A DNA stretch of 64,000 nt from Burkholderia sp. Bp9143 (GTDB taxonomy: Bacteria > Pseudomonadota > Gammaproteobacteria > Burkholderiales > Burkholderiaceae). The notes beneath the pieces are model-generated. The model was not told where the DNA came from. It saw only the letters and a list, made by a program, of their open reading frames with translations, and made no database searches. The stretch lies in the NCBI RefSeq assembly GCF_003853645.1, contig NZ_QTPO01000035.1, forward strand, positions 1-64,000. Reading direction: 5' to 3'. How positions within the stretch are numbered: the stretch's first letter is position 1; each line of letters opens with the position of its first letter. A program made the translations under genes and the position numbers. Positions 38,539-47,182 of this stretch are shown here, piece by piece.

Positions 38539-40407
38539 TCAGATCTCGTCGAGCCGTCGGCCCGACAGTGCGCGCTTGATGCTCTTGTCCATCCGGCGCG
38601 CCGCGAATTCGTCAGTGCCGTCGGCCAGCGTCTTGGTCGCGGCTTCGATCGCGTCCGTGTCGTCGCCCTGGGCGATCGTGCGCAGCGCCGCGACGAGCGC
38701 GTCGACCTGCGTGCGTTCGGCATCGTCGAGCAATTCGCCGTCGGCCGCCAGCGCCGCCTGCGTCGCCTCGATCATCCGCTCGGCCTCGACCTGCGCTTCG
38801 CGCAGCGCGCGTGCCCGCATGTCGATCTCGGCGGTCTTGAAGCTGTCCTCGAGCATCTTCGCGATGTCGTCATCGGCGAGGCCGTACGACGGTTTCACGA
38901 CGACCGACGCCTCGACGCCCGAATGCTGCTCGCGCGCGAACACCGACAGCAGCCCGTCCGCATCGACCTGGTAGGTCACGCGGATGCGCGCCGCACCGGC
39001 CGTCATCGGCGGGATGCCGCGCAGCTCGAAGCGCGCGAGCGACCGGCAGTCGGCGACGAGCTCGCGCTCGCCCTGCACGACGTGGATCGCCATCGCGGTC
39101 TGGCCGTCCTTGAAGGTCGTGAATTCCTGCGCGCGTGCGATCGGAATCGTCGAATTGCGCGGAATGATCTTCTCGACGAGACCACCCATCGTTTCGACGC
39201 CGAGCGACAGCGGAATCACGTCGAGCAGCAGCCAGTCGTCGCCACTACCGCGATTGCCGGCGAGCAGATCGGCCTGGATCGCCGCGCCGAGCGCGACGAC
39301 CTGGTCCGGATCGAGGTTAACGAGCGGCGGCTGGCCGAAATACTTCGCGACCGCCTCGCGGATCACCGGCATGCGCGTCGCGCCGCCGACGAGCACGACG
39401 CCCTTGATGTCGGCCGGGCTCACCTGCGCATCGCGCAGGGCCTTGCGGGTCGGCGTCAGCGTACGCTGCACGAGCGGCTCGACGAGCGCGGCGAACGTGT
39501 CGTGCGAGATCGTCTGCGCGAGGTGCGCACCGCTCGACAGCGTCACGTCGAGCGACGCCTGCGGCGCGGACGACAGCGCTTCCTTCAGCACGCGCACGCG
39601 ATCGAGCAGCAAGCGCACGTCCTCGGGCGCGAGCGCCTTCGCATCGATGGCGGCCTGCGCGAGCACGTGGCCGAACAGCGCGTGGTCGAAATCGTCACCG
39701 CCGAGTGCGGAATCGCCGCCCGCGGCCAGCACTTCGAACACGCCCTTCGTCAGCTTCAGGATCGACAGGTCGAACGTGCCGCCGCCGAGGTCGTACACCG
39801 CGTAGAGGCCTTCGGCCGCGTTGTCGAGACCGTAGGCGATCGCGGCCGCGGTCGGTTCGTTCAGCAGGCGCAACACGTTGAGGCCCGCGAGACGCGCGGC
39901 ATCCTTCGTCGCCTGGCGCTGCGCGTCGTCGAAGTACGCGGGCACCGTAATCACCGCGCCGACCAGGTCATCGCCGAGTGTGTCTTCCGCCCGGTAACGC
40001 AGCGTCGCGAGAATCTCGGCCGACACTTCGACCGGGCTCTTCACACCGTCGATCGTGCGAATCTGCACCATGCCCGGCGCGTCGACGAATTCGTACGGCG
40101 CGTTCGCCGCGCCTTCGACCTCGGCCTTGCCGCGGCCCATGAAGCGCTTGACCGACACGATCGTGTTGCGCGGATCGGTCGCGGCCTGCTCCTTCGCTTC
40201 GTGACCGATGCGGCGGCCGCCCTTCTCCAGATAACGGACCACCGACGGCAGCAGCGCGCGGCCAGTCTCGTCCGGCAGCACTTCGGGCACGCTGTTGCGC
40301 ACGGCCGCGACGAGCGAGTTCGTCGTGCCGAGATCGATCCCGACAGCGAGTCGCCGCTGGTGCGGCGCCGGCGCCATGCCCGGTTCGGAAATTTGCAGTA
40401 AAGCCAT
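38539..40407 (-). CDS. hscA: Fe-S assembly Hsp70 chaperone HscA
   Basis: A 622-residue Hsp70 that works with HscB to release clusters from IscU. N-terminal ATPase with GIDLGTTNSLVA (about residue 23), the phosphate loops VYDLGGGTFDLS and VLVGGATRMP, then the substrate-binding domain (IPLSLGVETMGG). The sequence lacks the longer C-terminal acidic tail of DnaK, as usual for HscA. It follows hscB by 54 bases. Confidence 0.96.
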   Translation of the reverse strand: MALLQISEPGMAPAPHQRRLAVGIDLGTTNSLVAAVRNSVPEVLPDETGRALLPSVVRYLEKGGRRIGHEAKEQAATDPRNTIVSVKRFMGRGKAEVEGAANAPYEFVDAPGMVQIRTIDGVKSPVEVSAEILATLRYRAEDTLGDDLVGAVITVPAYFDDAQRQATKDAARLAGLNVLRLLNEPTAAAIAYGLDNAAEGLYAVYDLGGGTFDLSILKLTKGVFEVLAAGGDSALGGDDFDHALFGHVLAQAAIDAKALAPEDVRLLLDRVRVLKEALSSAPQASLDVTLSSGAHLAQTISHDTFAALVEPLVQRTLTPTRKALRDAQVSPADIKGVVLVGGATRMPVIREAVAKYFGQPPLVNLDPDQVVALGAAIQADLLAGNRGSGDDWLLLDVIPLSLGVETMGGLVEKIIPRNSTIPIARAQEFTTFKDGQTAMAIHVVQGERELVADCRSLARFELRGIPPMTAGAARIRVTYQVDADGLLSVFAREQHSGVEASVVVKPSYGLADDDIAKMLEDSFKTAEIDMRARALREAQVEAERMIEATQAALAADGELLDDAERTQVDALVAALRTIAQGDDTDAIEAATKTLADGTDEFAARRMDKSIKRALSGRRLDEI

Positions 40408-40461
40408 CTTGGTTCGTTCGGGCGCTCGGCCCGTTTGCTGCGCGTGCCGCGAGGCACGCGG

Positions 40462-40989
40462 TTAAGTTTCGAGGCGCTCGATCTGCGCACTCACTTCCGA
40501 CGCGACCCGTTCGATGAACATCAGCTGGCGCACGGCCTCGGCGGCGGCCTGGTCGGCCGCGCTGTCGAGCAACGTGCCGAGGCGCTCGAGGCGCACGCGC
40601 TTTTCGTCGCGCAGTTCGCCGAGCAGCTCATCGAGCGCATCGACGTTGCGGGCGGCCGCGGCATCCTCGATGCCTTCGCGCCACTCCATCTGCTGCATCA
40701 GGAACGCGGGTTCCATCGCGGTATTGTTTTCGGCACCGATGTCGACGCCGCGCAGCGACAGCAGATAAGTCGCACGCTTCAGCGGATCGCGCAGCGTGCG
40801 GTAGGCTTCGTTCGCACGGGTCGCCCATTGCATCGCGATGCGCTTTTGCGCGTCGCCGGCCGCCGCGAAGCGGTCGGGGTGCACCTGCGTCTGAACCGTG
40901 CGATATGCGCTGTCGAGCGCCGCCTCGTCGAGCGCGAATTGCGCCGGCAGGTGAAACAGATCGAAGTGGCTGTCTTTCAGCGAAACCAT
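40462..40989 (-). CDS. hscB: Fe-S assembly co-chaperone HscB
   Basis: A 175-residue J-domain protein that brings IscU to HscA. The J domain is at the N terminus with HPD (QTQVHPDRFAAAG, about residues 36-38), followed by the three-helix IscU-binding domain. I start at ATG 40989 (MVSLKDSHFDLF), which puts the J domain at the usual place; the upstream codons (GTG-rich extension) look non-coding. Follows iscA by 94 bases. Confidence 0.94.
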   Translation of the reverse strand: MVSLKDSHFDLFHLPAQFALDEAALDSAYRTVQTQVHPDRFAAAGDAQKRIAMQWATRANEAYRTLRDPLKRATYLLSLRGVDIGAENNTAMEPAFLMQQMEWREGIEDAAAARNVDALDELLGELRDEKRVRLERLGTLLDSAADQAAAEAVRQLMFIERVASEVSAQIERLET

Positions 40990-41083
40990 CGTCGCGTTCA
41001 ATTCCGGTTCGTCGCGCGGCAAACGCCGCACATTAAAAAGGCGGCCCGTGCCGCCTCTTGCCCGCATCGCGCGGAAACCCGCG

Positions 41084-41407
41084 TCACACGCGGAACGATT
41101 CGCCGCAGCCGCACTCGTCCTTCACGTTCGGGTTGTTGAACTTGAACCCTTCGTTCAGACCTTCGCGCGCGAAGTCGAGCTCGGTGCCGTCGATGTACGC
41201 GAGGCTCTTCGGGTCGACGATGACCTTCACGCCATGGCTCTCGAACACCTGATCCTCGGGAGCCAGCTCGTCGACATACTCGAGCTTGTACGCGAGCCCG
41301 GAGCACCCGGTCGTGCGAACGCCAAGCCGCAGGCCCACACCCTTGCCGCGACGGACGAGGTATTTCTGGACGTGCTGTGCTGCTTTTTCGGTCAGTGTAA
41401 TTGCCAT
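41084..41407 (-). CDS. iscA: Fe-S cluster carrier IscA
   Basis: A 107-residue A-type carrier. The three conserved cysteines appear as TTGCSGLAY and the C-terminal CGCGESF. It takes clusters from IscU and hands them to apo-proteins. Length and motif positions are those of E. coli IscA. 64 bases after iscU. Confidence 0.97.
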   Translation of the reverse strand: MAITLTEKAAQHVQKYLVRRGKGVGLRLGVRTTGCSGLAYKLEYVDELAPEDQVFESHGVKVIVDPKSLAYIDGTELDFAREGLNEGFKFNNPNVKDECGCGESFRV

Positions 41408-41471
41408 GATGTCCTTGGCGCGGCGCGCCCGTAGAGCCCGCCGCGTTCCTTCACATGCCGCTCGATGCCGC

Positions 41472-41879
41472 TCAGGCCGCTGCCTGATCGCCTTCCTTGG
41501 TGTCGTGGCGCTTCTTGTAGTCGGCCACGGCTGCCTTGATCGCGTCTTCCGCGAGAATCGAGCAGTGAATCTTCACCGGCGGCAGGGCCAGCTCTTCGGC
41601 GATCTGCGTGTTCTTGATCGACAGCGCCTCGTCGAGGGTCTTGCCCTTCACCCATTCGGTCACGAGCGAGCTCGACGCGATCGCCGAACCGCAGCCGTAC
41701 GTCTTGAACTTCGCGTCTTCGATCACGCCGTCCGCGCCGACGCGGATTTGCAGCTTCATCACGTCGCCGCAGGCCGGCGCGCCGACCATGCCCGTACCGA
41801 CCGCGTCGTCGTCTTTCGCGAACGAACCGACGTTACGCGGGTTTTCGTAGTGATCCAGAACCTTGTTGCTGTATGACAT
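41472..41879 (-). CDS. iscU: Fe-S cluster scaffold IscU
   Basis: A 135-residue scaffold on which [2Fe-2S] clusters are built. The three cluster cysteines lie in PACGDVM (about residue 37), YGCGSAIASS (about 63) and HCSILAEDA (about 106), and the HscA-binding LPPVK motif precedes the last. Between iscS (68 bases) and iscA. Confidence 0.97.
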   Translation of the reverse strand: MSYSNKVLDHYENPRNVGSFAKDDDAVGTGMVGAPACGDVMKLQIRVGADGVIEDAKFKTYGCGSAIASSSLVTEWVKGKTLDEALSIKNTQIAEELALPPVKIHCSILAEDAIKAAVADYKKRHDTKEGDQAAA

Positions 41880-41947
41880 GACTCAGACTCCTTGACTCGT
41901 TACGTCTGCGTGCGCAAATCCGCCCGCGAATGTATTCAATGCGGTGT

Positions 41948-43171
41948 TCAGTGTGCGGCCCATTCGATCGTCGACAGATCGATGCCTTCCTGGTGCATTT
42001 CCCAGAGCGGCGACAATTCGCGCAGCTTCGCGATCTTGCTGTTCAGCAGGTTGATCACGAAGTCGACGTCCTGCTCCGTCGTGAAGCGGCCGACCGTGAA
42101 GCGTATCGAGCTGTGCGCGAGTTCGTCGTTGCGGCCAAGTGCACGCAGCACGTACGACGGTTCCAGCGACGCCGACGTGCACGCCGAGCCCGATGACACC
42201 GCGACGTCCTTGATCGCCATGATCAGCGACTCGCCTTCGACGAAGTTGAAGCTGATGTTCAGGTTGTGCGGGACACGGTGCTCCATGTCGCCGTTCACGT
42301 ACGTTTCCTCGATTTGCGACAGGCCGCGCAGCAGCTTGTCGCGCAGCATGCGGATGCGCTCGTTCTCGGTCGCCATTTCTTCACGCGCGATGCGGAACGC
42401 TTCGCCCATGCCGACGATCTGGTGCGTCGCCAGCGTGCCCGAACGCATTCCGCGCTCGTGGCCGCCGCCGTGCATCTGCGCTTCGATGCGCACGCGCGGC
42501 TTGCGGCGCACGTAGAGCGCGCCGATACCCTTCGGGCCGTAGGTCTTGTGCGCCGAGAACGACATCAGGTCGACCTTCAGCTTCGCGAGGTCGATCTCGA
42601 CCTTGCCGGTCGACTGTGCGGCGTCGACGTGGAACACGATGCCCTTCTCGCGGCAGATCTCGCCGATCGTCTCGATGTCCTGGATCACGCCGATCTCGTT
42701 GTTCACGTGCATCACCGACACGAGGATCGTGTCCGGGCGCAGCGCGGCCTTGAACACATCGAGGTCGATCAGGCCGTCTTCCTTCACGTCGAGATAGGTG
42801 ACTTCGAAGCCGTCGCGCTCGAGCTCGCGGCAGGTGTCGAGCACGGCCTTGTGCTCGGTCTTCACCGTGATGATGTGCTTGCCCTTGCCCTTGTAGAAGT
42901 TCGCGGCACCCTTGATCGCGAGGTTGTCCGATTCCGTTGCGCCGGACGTCCAGATGATCTCGCGCGGATCCGCGTTCACGAGTGCGGCCACCTGTTCGCG
43001 CGCTTCCTCGACCGCGCGCTCCGCATCCCAGCCGTACGCGTGGCTGCGCGATGCGGGGTTGCCGAACTGCTCGCGCAGGTACGGCACCATCTTGTCGACC
43101 ACGCGCGGGTCGACCGGCGTCGTCGCGCTGTAATCCATGTAGATGGGCAGGTGGAGAGTCTCTTGGGTCAT
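41948..43171 (-). CDS. iscS: Cysteine desulfurase IscS
   Basis: A PLP enzyme that takes sulfur from cysteine for Fe-S clusters and thiolated tRNA. The 407 residues include the PLP lysine in SFSAHKTYGPKG, the active-site cysteine in the flexible loop SSGSACTSASLEPS, and the C-terminal ELSPLWEMHQEGID end used for IscU docking. The N terminus MDYSATTPVDPRV is typical. Second gene of the operon, 63 bases after iscR. Confidence 0.97.
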   Translation of the reverse strand: MTQETLHLPIYMDYSATTPVDPRVVDKMVPYLREQFGNPASRSHAYGWDAERAVEEAREQVAALVNADPREIIWTSGATESDNLAIKGAANFYKGKGKHIITVKTEHKAVLDTCRELERDGFEVTYLDVKEDGLIDLDVFKAALRPDTILVSVMHVNNEIGVIQDIETIGEICREKGIVFHVDAAQSTGKVEIDLAKLKVDLMSFSAHKTYGPKGIGALYVRRKPRVRIEAQMHGGGHERGMRSGTLATHQIVGMGEAFRIAREEMATENERIRMLRDKLLRGLSQIEETYVNGDMEHRVPHNLNISFNFVEGESLIMAIKDVAVSSGSACTSASLEPSYVLRALGRNDELAHSSIRFTVGRFTTEQDVDFVINLLNSKIAKLRELSPLWEMHQEGIDLSTIEWAAH

Positions 43172-43234
43172 CTGTCGCTCCGGGTATTCTGTGCAGGGAC
43201 TATGTGCGTTATGGGGTGTGCGGCGCGTTCGCGC

Positions 43235-43774
43235 TCACGAACTCGCGATGTTGAACACCGAATTGGGACCGAGCGGCATCGTGCGCACCGGTTCGGCCGG
43301 CGCCGCGGCGGGCTCCGGCGCACGCCGGTCGCGCAGCACCGCAGGCGCGCCCTCGCGTGCGCGCTGCTGATCGACGAGATCCTGCAACGACACCGAATCG
43401 AGGTATTCGACCATCTTCTGGTTCAGGGTCGACCACAGCTCGTGCGTCATGCAATGGCCGTCGGGCTGCTTCGAGCCGTCGCACGTGCCTTTGCCGCCGC
43501 ACTGCGTGGCGTCGAGCGGTTCATCGACCGCGATGATGATGTCGGCGACGGTGACGTCCTGCGCGCGGCGCGCGAGGTTGTAGCCGCCGCCCGGGCCGCG
43601 CACGGATTCGACGATTTCATGCCTGCGCAGCTTGCCGAACAGCTGTTCGAGATACGAGAGCGAAATCCGCTGGCGCTGGCTGATGCCTGCAAGCGTCACC
43701 GGGCCCTGCTCCTGGCGCAGTGCCAAGTCAATCATCGCCGTGACGGCGAAACGGCCTTTGGTGGTGAGTCTCAT
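43235..43774 (-). CDS. iscR: Fe-S cluster regulator IscR
   Basis: An Rrf2-family repressor that binds a [2Fe-2S] cluster and represses isc when clusters are plentiful. The 179 residues contain the N-terminal winged helix and cluster ligands Cys92, Cys98, Cys108 and probably His111, a spacing with four more residues between the second and third cysteine than E. coli (C92, C98, C104, H107). The C-terminal part is longer and proline/alanine-rich. Two type-1 boxes lie over its promoter, so it is autoregulated. Confidence 0.96.
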   Translation of the reverse strand: MRLTTKGRFAVTAMIDLALRQEQGPVTLAGISQRQRISLSYLEQLFGKLRRHEIVESVRGPGGGYNLARRAQDVTVADIIIAVDEPLDATQCGGKGTCDGSKQPDGHCMTHELWSTLNQKMVEYLDSVSLQDLVDQQRAREGAPAVLRDRRAPEPAAAPAEPVRTMPLGPNSVFNIASS

Positions 43775-43791
43775 GGTGTCTAGGGGACTGC

Positions 43792-43816
43792 AATCTTGAC
43801 GATTTTGGTCAAGTAT
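43792..43816. promoter_or_regulatory. IscR type-1 binding box (promoter-proximal)
   Basis: A 25-base site that fits the type-1 IscR consensus as I recall it at about 21 of 25 positions, with the central GACGATTTTGGTC and AAGTAT end. It overlaps the -10 element of the iscR promoter. Confidence 0.8.
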
Positions 43817-43839
43817 AAATATTTGACGATTTTAGTCAA
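43812..43839 (-). promoter_or_regulatory. iscR promoter
   Basis: On the minus strand, -35 TTGACT (43834-43839) and -10 TATACT (43812-43817) with a 16-base spacer. Both hexamers lie within or next to IscR boxes. Confidence 0.8.
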
Positions 43840-43843
43840 GTAT
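43819..43843. promoter_or_regulatory. IscR type-1 binding box (distal)
   Basis: The 25-base site (starts ATATTTGACGATTTT, ends AGTCAAGTAT) fits the type-1 consensus at about 23 of 25 positions. It covers the -35 and spacer of the iscR promoter, 27 bases from the other box, centre to centre. Confidence 0.85.
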
Positions 43844-43891
43844 CCATGTCTGCGACAGGGTATTCGCAGACCGCTGAATACCCCGCCCCGA

Positions 43892-44374
43892 TCAGCGAGC
43901 GGAGCCGCTCCGGAGCGTGTCCAGCAGGCCCGCACACGCGCGCTCGACCTGGTCGAGCACCTGTTCGAAGCCCTGCGCGCCGCCGAAATAAGGATCGGCC
44001 ACTTCCGTCTCGGCCGCGCCCGGCGCGAATTCCATCAGGAGGCGCACCTTGTCGCGATGCTCGGGCGGACAGCGCCGGCGCAATTCCGCAAGATTGGCTT
44101 CGTCCATCGCCAGCAGCAGGTCGAACCGCTCGAAATCCGCCGCGCTCACTTGCCGCGCCCGCAGCGCCGACAGGTCGTAGCCGCGGATACGGGCCGCCGC
44201 CTGCGCGCGCGTGTCGGGCGCCTCGCCGACGTGCCAGTCGCCGGTACCCGCCGAATCGATCGCGATCCGGTCGGCCAGCCCGGCCGCGTCCACCTGATAG
44301 CGCATCACGCCTTCTGCCGTGGGCGAACGGCAGATATTGCCGAGACAGACGAAACAGATCGCAACGCGGGTCAT
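43892..44374 (-). CDS. Low-molecular-weight protein tyrosine phosphatase
   Basis: A 160-residue phosphatase. The P-loop CLGNICRSP near the N terminus (Cys and Arg catalytic) and the general-acid aspartate in VADPYFGG (late) are typical of the cytosolic LMW-PTP class. ATG at 44374; a GTG just before is possible. It lies upstream of iscR with 117 bases between, which hold the iscR promoter, so iscR need not depend on its transcript. This order is common near isc in betaproteobacteria. Confidence 0.92.
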   Translation of the reverse strand: MTRVAICFVCLGNICRSPTAEGVMRYQVDAAGLADRIAIDSAGTGDWHVGEAPDTRAQAAARIRGYDLSALRARQVSAADFERFDLLLAMDEANLAELRRRCPPEHRDKVRLLMEFAPGAAETEVADPYFGGAQGFEQVLDQVERACAGLLDTLRSGSAR

Positions 44375-44475
44375 CACACTATCGGAAAGCCGCGGCGAAC
44401 CGCGTGGGAGAAGAACGCGCCATTATACAAAGGCGCCCGGAATCGCGCCGCCGCGCAAAGCGACGGCGCCATGCC

Positions 44476-44703
44476 TTACAGCGCCTTGGGTGCGGCGAGC
44501 ACGACGTCGCCGGTTGCGGCCGGCAACGGTTTCGTCGCGTCGCCGACCAGCCCGAACGAAACCGCGCGCGCGAGTTCGGCCGATGCCTGATGAACGGCGA
44601 TCGGGCCACGCGACGGCGCGTCGGCCATCGCGCGCAAATAAGCGACCGCGGCGAGCGGGACGACAATTGCCAGCGGCCAGTACATCGATATTGTCTTTTT
44701 CAT
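44476..44703 (-). CDS. Small hypothetical membrane protein
   Basis: A 75-residue protein. One hydrophobic N-terminal stretch (ISMYWPLAIVVPLAAVAYL, residues 5-23) after MKKT could be a signal anchor or a signal peptide; the rest is soluble and alanine-rich (ASAELARAV, LPAATGDVVLAAPKAL) without known motif. AAGGAG at good distance before the ATG at 44703 supports the gene. It lies between lutB (upstream on the same strand) and the LMW-PTP gene. Function unknown. Confidence 0.6.
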   Translation of the reverse strand: MKKTISMYWPLAIVVPLAAVAYLRAMADAPSRGPIAVHQASAELARAVSFGLVGDATKPLPAATGDVVLAAPKAL

Positions 44704-44830
44704 GATGCGGCTCCTTGACCTCATGCCCCGAAATCCACTTTCGGGGACTACAGACAAGATTCTATAGCCCACACCTATCGAGATAAATACATGAATAGCG
44801 AACGCACTGTTGCCGCTCGATGAACAGTCG

Positions 44831-46243
44831 TCAGCCGAGATGGCTTTGCGATGCCGCGTACAGTTCGCGGAACGTGCGGCCGGTCGGCGTCGGCATGTCG
44901 CGGGTCTCCATCCAGCCGCCCATCATCGGCAGGCGCCGCAGCGTGCCGCCGTTGCCGCCCAGCCGCTCGAGGACCCGCACCGCGAGCTTGGTCGTCAGCG
45001 CGTAAAGCACCGGCCGGCGCGCGAAAAAGCCCCACGCGGCGAGCGCGGCGCGCTCGCGCCACGGCCGCAGGTGCCGCTCGACCTGTTTCTCGCGCAGCGT
45101 GCGCAGCAGGTGCGACAGCGGGATCCCGGCCGGGCACACGCTGTCGCATTCGCCGCACAGCGTCGCGGCCTGCGGCAAATCCAGCGCGCGGTCGATCCCG
45201 ACGTAGCTCGGCGTCAGCACCGACCCCATCGGGCCGGGATAGACCCATCCGTACGCATGCCCGCCGACCTTCTGGTACACCGGGCAATGGTTCATGCACG
45301 CGCCGCAGCGGATGCAGCGCAGCATCGCCTGGAATTCGCCGCCGATCAGGCCCGTGCGGCCGCCGTCGACGAGCACCACGTAGTTGTGTTCCGGGCCGTC
45401 CTCGTCGCCGGGGCCGCGCGGCCCGGTGAGCAGCGAGAAGTAGTTCGAGGTCTTCTGCCCGGTCGCCGAACGCGGCAGCAAGCGCATCGCGGTCGCGAGA
45501 TCCTCGAGCGTCGGCAGCACCTTCTCGATGCCCGTCACCGCGACGTGCACGCGCGGCATCACCGTGCACATCCCTTCGTTGCCCTCGTTCGTGACGACCG
45601 CGACCGACCCCGTCTCCGCGATCACGAAGTTGCCGCCCGTCACGCCCATGTCGGCCGACAGGAAATGCGGGCGCAGCACCTCGCGCGCTTCGCGCGTCAT
45701 GTCGGGAATCTCGGTCAGCCGCTCGCGGTGGTGCGTGCGTGCGAACAGGTCGGCGATCTCGTCCTTGTCCTTGTGCACGACGGGCGCAATGATGTGGCTC
45801 GGCGGCTCGTTGTCGTTGATCTGCAGGATGTATTCGCCGAGATCCGTCTCGATCGATTGCACGCCCATCTCGGCAAGCACCTCGTTCAGGCGCATTTCCT
45901 CGGACACCATCGACTTCGTCTTGATGACCTTCTTCACGTCGTGGCGCCGCGCGATATCGGCGACGAGCCGCGCGGCGTCCGCGGTCGTTTCCGCGAACAG
46001 CACCGTCGTGCCGCGCCGCGTCGCCTCGCGCTCGAACGCCTCGAGCCACACGTCGAGGTTCTCCAGCGCACGGTTGCGACGCGCCTTCAGCGCGGCGCGC
46101 GTCGCCGGGAAGTCGATCGCGGTCATCGCCTCGGCGCGCGCGGACACGAACTTCGTCGACAGCTTCTTCAGGTTCTGCTGCAGGCGCTGGTCGGCCAGCT
46201 TCTGGCCGGCACGCGCCTTGAAATGCATCGATTGGACTTGCAT
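44831..46243 (-). CDS. lutB: L-lactate oxidation iron-sulfur protein LutB (LldF)
   Basis: A 470-residue subunit of the LutABC lactate dehydrogenase system. The N-terminal two thirds (LUD domain) include MGVTGGNFVIAETGSVAVVTNEGN; the C-terminal third has two 4Fe-4S motifs, CIRCGACMNHCPVY (about residue 312) and CGECDSVCPAGI, and ends with a lactate-utilisation C-terminal tail. It follows lutA by 34 bases. The usual third gene, lutC, is missing: the small membrane-protein gene comes next. Confidence 0.93.
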   Translation of the reverse strand: MQVQSMHFKARAGQKLADQRLQQNLKKLSTKFVSARAEAMTAIDFPATRAALKARRNRALENLDVWLEAFEREATRRGTTVLFAETTADAARLVADIARRHDVKKVIKTKSMVSEEMRLNEVLAEMGVQSIETDLGEYILQINDNEPPSHIIAPVVHKDKDEIADLFARTHHRERLTEIPDMTREAREVLRPHFLSADMGVTGGNFVIAETGSVAVVTNEGNEGMCTVMPRVHVAVTGIEKVLPTLEDLATAMRLLPRSATGQKTSNYFSLLTGPRGPGDEDGPEHNYVVLVDGGRTGLIGGEFQAMLRCIRCGACMNHCPVYQKVGGHAYGWVYPGPMGSVLTPSYVGIDRALDLPQAATLCGECDSVCPAGIPLSHLLRTLREKQVERHLRPWRERAALAAWGFFARRPVLYALTTKLAVRVLERLGGNGGTLRRLPMMGGWMETRDMPTPTGRTFRELYAASQSHLG

Positions 46244-46277
46244 CGCGGTATCGGGGAAAAGTAAGCGGAACCGGGCG

Positions 46278-47000
46278 TCAGACGTCGCCCGCCAGCACCT
46301 GCGCGACGTGCAGCACGCGCGTGTCGCGGTCGCCCGTGCGGCGCAACCGCCCTTCGATGTTCAGCATGCAGCCGAGATCGCCGAGCACGACGGCGCCCGC
46401 GCCGGACGCGCGCACATTCGCGCATTTCTCGTCCGCGATGGCCGCCGAAATGTCGCCGTACTTGACCGCGAACGTGCCGCCGAAGCCGCAGCAGTGCTCG
46501 CAGTCCTTCATCTCGGTGACGGCGACGCCGCGCTGCGCGAGCAGCGCGCGCGGCTGCCCCTTGACGCCGAGCTCGCGCAGGCCCGAGCATGAATCGTGAT
46601 AGGTGACGGGCCCCGCGAATTCGCCGGGCGCGAGCGTCACCTTCGCGACGTTCGCGAGGAAATCGGTCAGTTCGTAGACTTTCTGCTGGAACCGCGCATA
46701 GCGCCCCATCAGCTCGGGATCGTCGCGGAACAGGTCGCCGTAGTGCGCGCGGATCATGCCGCCGCACGAGCCCGACGGCGCGACGACGTAGTCGAACTGC
46801 TCGAACTCGCGCAGCGTCTTTTCAGCGAGATCGCGCGCAAGCGCGCGGTCGCCCGAGTTGTAGGCCGGCTGGCCGCAGCAGGTTTGCGCGGGCGGCACGA
46901 ACACCTCGTAGCCGGCGTCGCGAATCAGTTTCAGCGCGGAAAAACCGATTTCCGGACGCATCAGGTCGACCAGGCAGGTCACGAACAAACCGACTCGCAT
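46278..47000 (-). CDS. lutA: L-lactate oxidation iron-sulfur protein LutA (LldE)
   Basis: A 240-residue protein with two CCG domains, each with the cysteine-pair motif: PAQTCCGQPAYNSG (about residue 37) and DCEHCCGFGGTFAVKYG (near residue 170). These bind Fe-S clusters in LutA and heterodisulfide-reductase-like enzymes. ATG at 47000 has AAGGAG upstream. First gene of lutAB, divergent from the IclR regulator gene, which probably controls it. Confidence 0.92.
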   Translation of the reverse strand: MRVGLFVTCLVDLMRPEIGFSALKLIRDAGYEVFVPPAQTCCGQPAYNSGDRALARDLAEKTLREFEQFDYVVAPSGSCGGMIRAHYGDLFRDDPELMGRYARFQQKVYELTDFLANVAKVTLAPGEFAGPVTYHDSCSGLRELGVKGQPRALLAQRGVAVTEMKDCEHCCGFGGTFAVKYGDISAAIADEKCANVRASGAGAVVLGDLGCMLNIEGRLRRTGDRDTRVLHVAQVLAGDV

Positions 47001-47134
47001 ACGCGCTCCTTCGAGAAAACGGCTCTCATTATCCGCCGTTTGGCCGGCAAGACCAACGCCGGCGCGCGCGCAAGTGTGCACGACCGGAAACGAGGACTTC
47101 CTCGAACGGCGTTCGCTTTTTTCACGATACGAGA

Positions 47135-47140
47135 TACAAT
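47135..47140 (+). promoter_or_regulatory. Candidate -10 element of the iclR-type gene
   Basis: TACAAT 43 bases before the start codon. The hexamer TTCGCT at 47112, 17 bases away, is a weak -35. Confidence 0.45.
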
Positions 47141-47154
47141 CGACGCAACACCGC

Positions 47155-47166
47155 TTGACGCGTCAA
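47155..47166. promoter_or_regulatory. Perfect 12-base palindrome TTGACGCGTCAA, candidate operator
   Basis: It lies 14 bases downstream of the candidate -10 and 16 bases before the regulator start codon, where a bound protein would block transcription. Likely site for the IclR-type regulator itself or for another repressor. The site is visible; the protein that binds it is inference. Confidence 0.55.
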
Positions 47167-47182
47167 CCGATTCTCCCCCGAC

